From: Actinernus sp. WN-2022 | Taxonomy: Eukaryota; Cnidaria; Anthozoa; Actiniaria; Actinernidae | DNA: 64,000 bases | Direction: 5' to 3' | Assembly: GCA_030867875.1 (NCBI GenBank) | Contig: JAOWCC010001634.1 | Coordinates: forward strand, 6,371,877 to 6,435,876 | Shown: positions 63,373 to 64,000 of the stretch, in pieces | Position numbering within the stretch: position 1 is the stretch's first letter | Layout: the number at the start of each line of letters is the position of its first letter | The notes under the pieces: generated by a model | Seen by the model: only the letters and a program-made list of their open reading frames with translations | What the model was told of the DNA's origin: nothing | Database searches by the model: none | Program-made: the position numbers and the translations under genes

Positions 63373-64000
63373 GTAAGGGCAAACTTCTACAGTCACTAAC
63401 TTTACTTATAAACGAACTATGAACACTATCTCTAGTACTAGCAGTTTTAAGACGTCTGCTCTAAATAATCGTTACTTTGCTGCTATAAATAAAAGAACTC
63501 AGTATAACATATTTTTATATCTGGACATACTTAATTTGGAGCCTCGCTCTGTTGTTCATACTATACCACGTAGTGTTATTAAAACATATTTGTTGATTAT
63601 TTTATTTATTTATTTATTTCCTTAGTAATGTAAAATCTAAATCGTAGTTAACCCTTAATTTGACTACTGGACGTGTTTGGGCTCAATTGGTGAAATCCAG
63701 AGTGCTAACTCAACCCTCCCCCCTCAGTTCCAGTTTGGCTAGCCCGGGGTAGTTAAATACTGCTGAATTTTTAAGCCGAGGGCTCAAGCAGGTAGATTAG
63801 ACTTCTCGTGTAGGGTTTCAAATGAAATGTGCTCTAATTTTGGAGCAAAATGCCACTGTGAGAGAGCTTGAGGACATCATTAAGTCTGCGGACGGCTGAA
63901 AAGTACTTGGCTTGCTTCTAGTAGGCTTTGTGAGGGGATTTCACAGGGTTTTTCTGTTGTGTGTGTGCTTTCAGACACAGGACAAAATCCTTGAAAAGGA
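63373..64000. other. No gene seen
   Basis: AT-rich with a TTTATTTATTTATTT tract near 63602. No further exon of the preceding candidate gene was identified. Confidence 0.45.

Overview
The window is metazoan nuclear DNA. It is AT-rich, has multi-exon genes with GTAAG-type donors and pyrimidine-tract acceptors, tRNA-derived SINEs, decayed non-LTR retrotransposons and many hairpin-type non-autonomous DNA transposons. A cnidarian (anthozoan-like) host fits the repeat content, but this is inference and the sequence does not settle it.

Layout. 1-16 kb is repeat-rich and holds a degenerate third copy of a host gene promoter plus first exon (2.5-3.3 kb), a SINE (3.4 kb), nested hairpin elements, two LINE remnants on the minus strand (6.1-8.8 and 14.1-16.0 kb) and a broken repeat-associated ORF family (11.8-13.6 kb). 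About 16.0-28.6 kb and 47.2-61.3 kb are two copies of one direct segmental duplication. Each copy carries a head-to-head pair of secreted-protein genes with an acidic prodomain and an Arg/Pro-rich tandem repeat. The two genes share a 0.58 kb bidirectional promoter with mirror-image TATA elements, related signal peptides and related 3' ends. The coding repeats differ between copies (4 versus 12 units in gene 1, 3 versus about 10 in gene 2). Each copy has a lesion in a different member: copy A lost the exon-1 splice donor of gene 2, and copy B has a nonsense codon in gene 1.

Between the duplicates, 30402-46361 is a 15.96 kb Polinton/Maverick (adintovirus-like) element with textbook ends: 5'-AG...CT-3' termini, TIRs of about 370 bp and a 6-bp target-site duplication AACGCC. 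The host repeat it entered has an unoccupied paralogue at 8.9 kb in this window. The element is GC-rich and carries a virion module in order: minor capsid (twice, the first copy internally deleted), small hydrophobic/basic protein, double-jelly-roll major capsid protein, adenain-like protease, packaging ATPase, and several small basic proteins. The replication and integration genes are gutted. The integrase has lost most of its catalytic core but kept its chromodomain, and the protein-primed DNA polymerase B survives only as its C-terminal end, present twice because of a 1.57 kb tandem duplication. It is therefore a non-autonomous, decaying copy.

The parts I cannot match to standard Polinton genes are the most interesting: two long left-arm ORFs (30.8-33.7 kb), a GRF-type zinc-finger protein fired from the right TIR, a probably spliced AT-rich segment with RING-like and possibly F-box-like motifs (43.8-44.6 kb), and a palindrome-bearing tandem repeat array (44.65-44.98 kb). 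Each TIR carries a full RNA polymerase II style promoter (CRE, GC box, CCAAT array, TATA) pointing inward, so the two ends form a matched pair of promoters.
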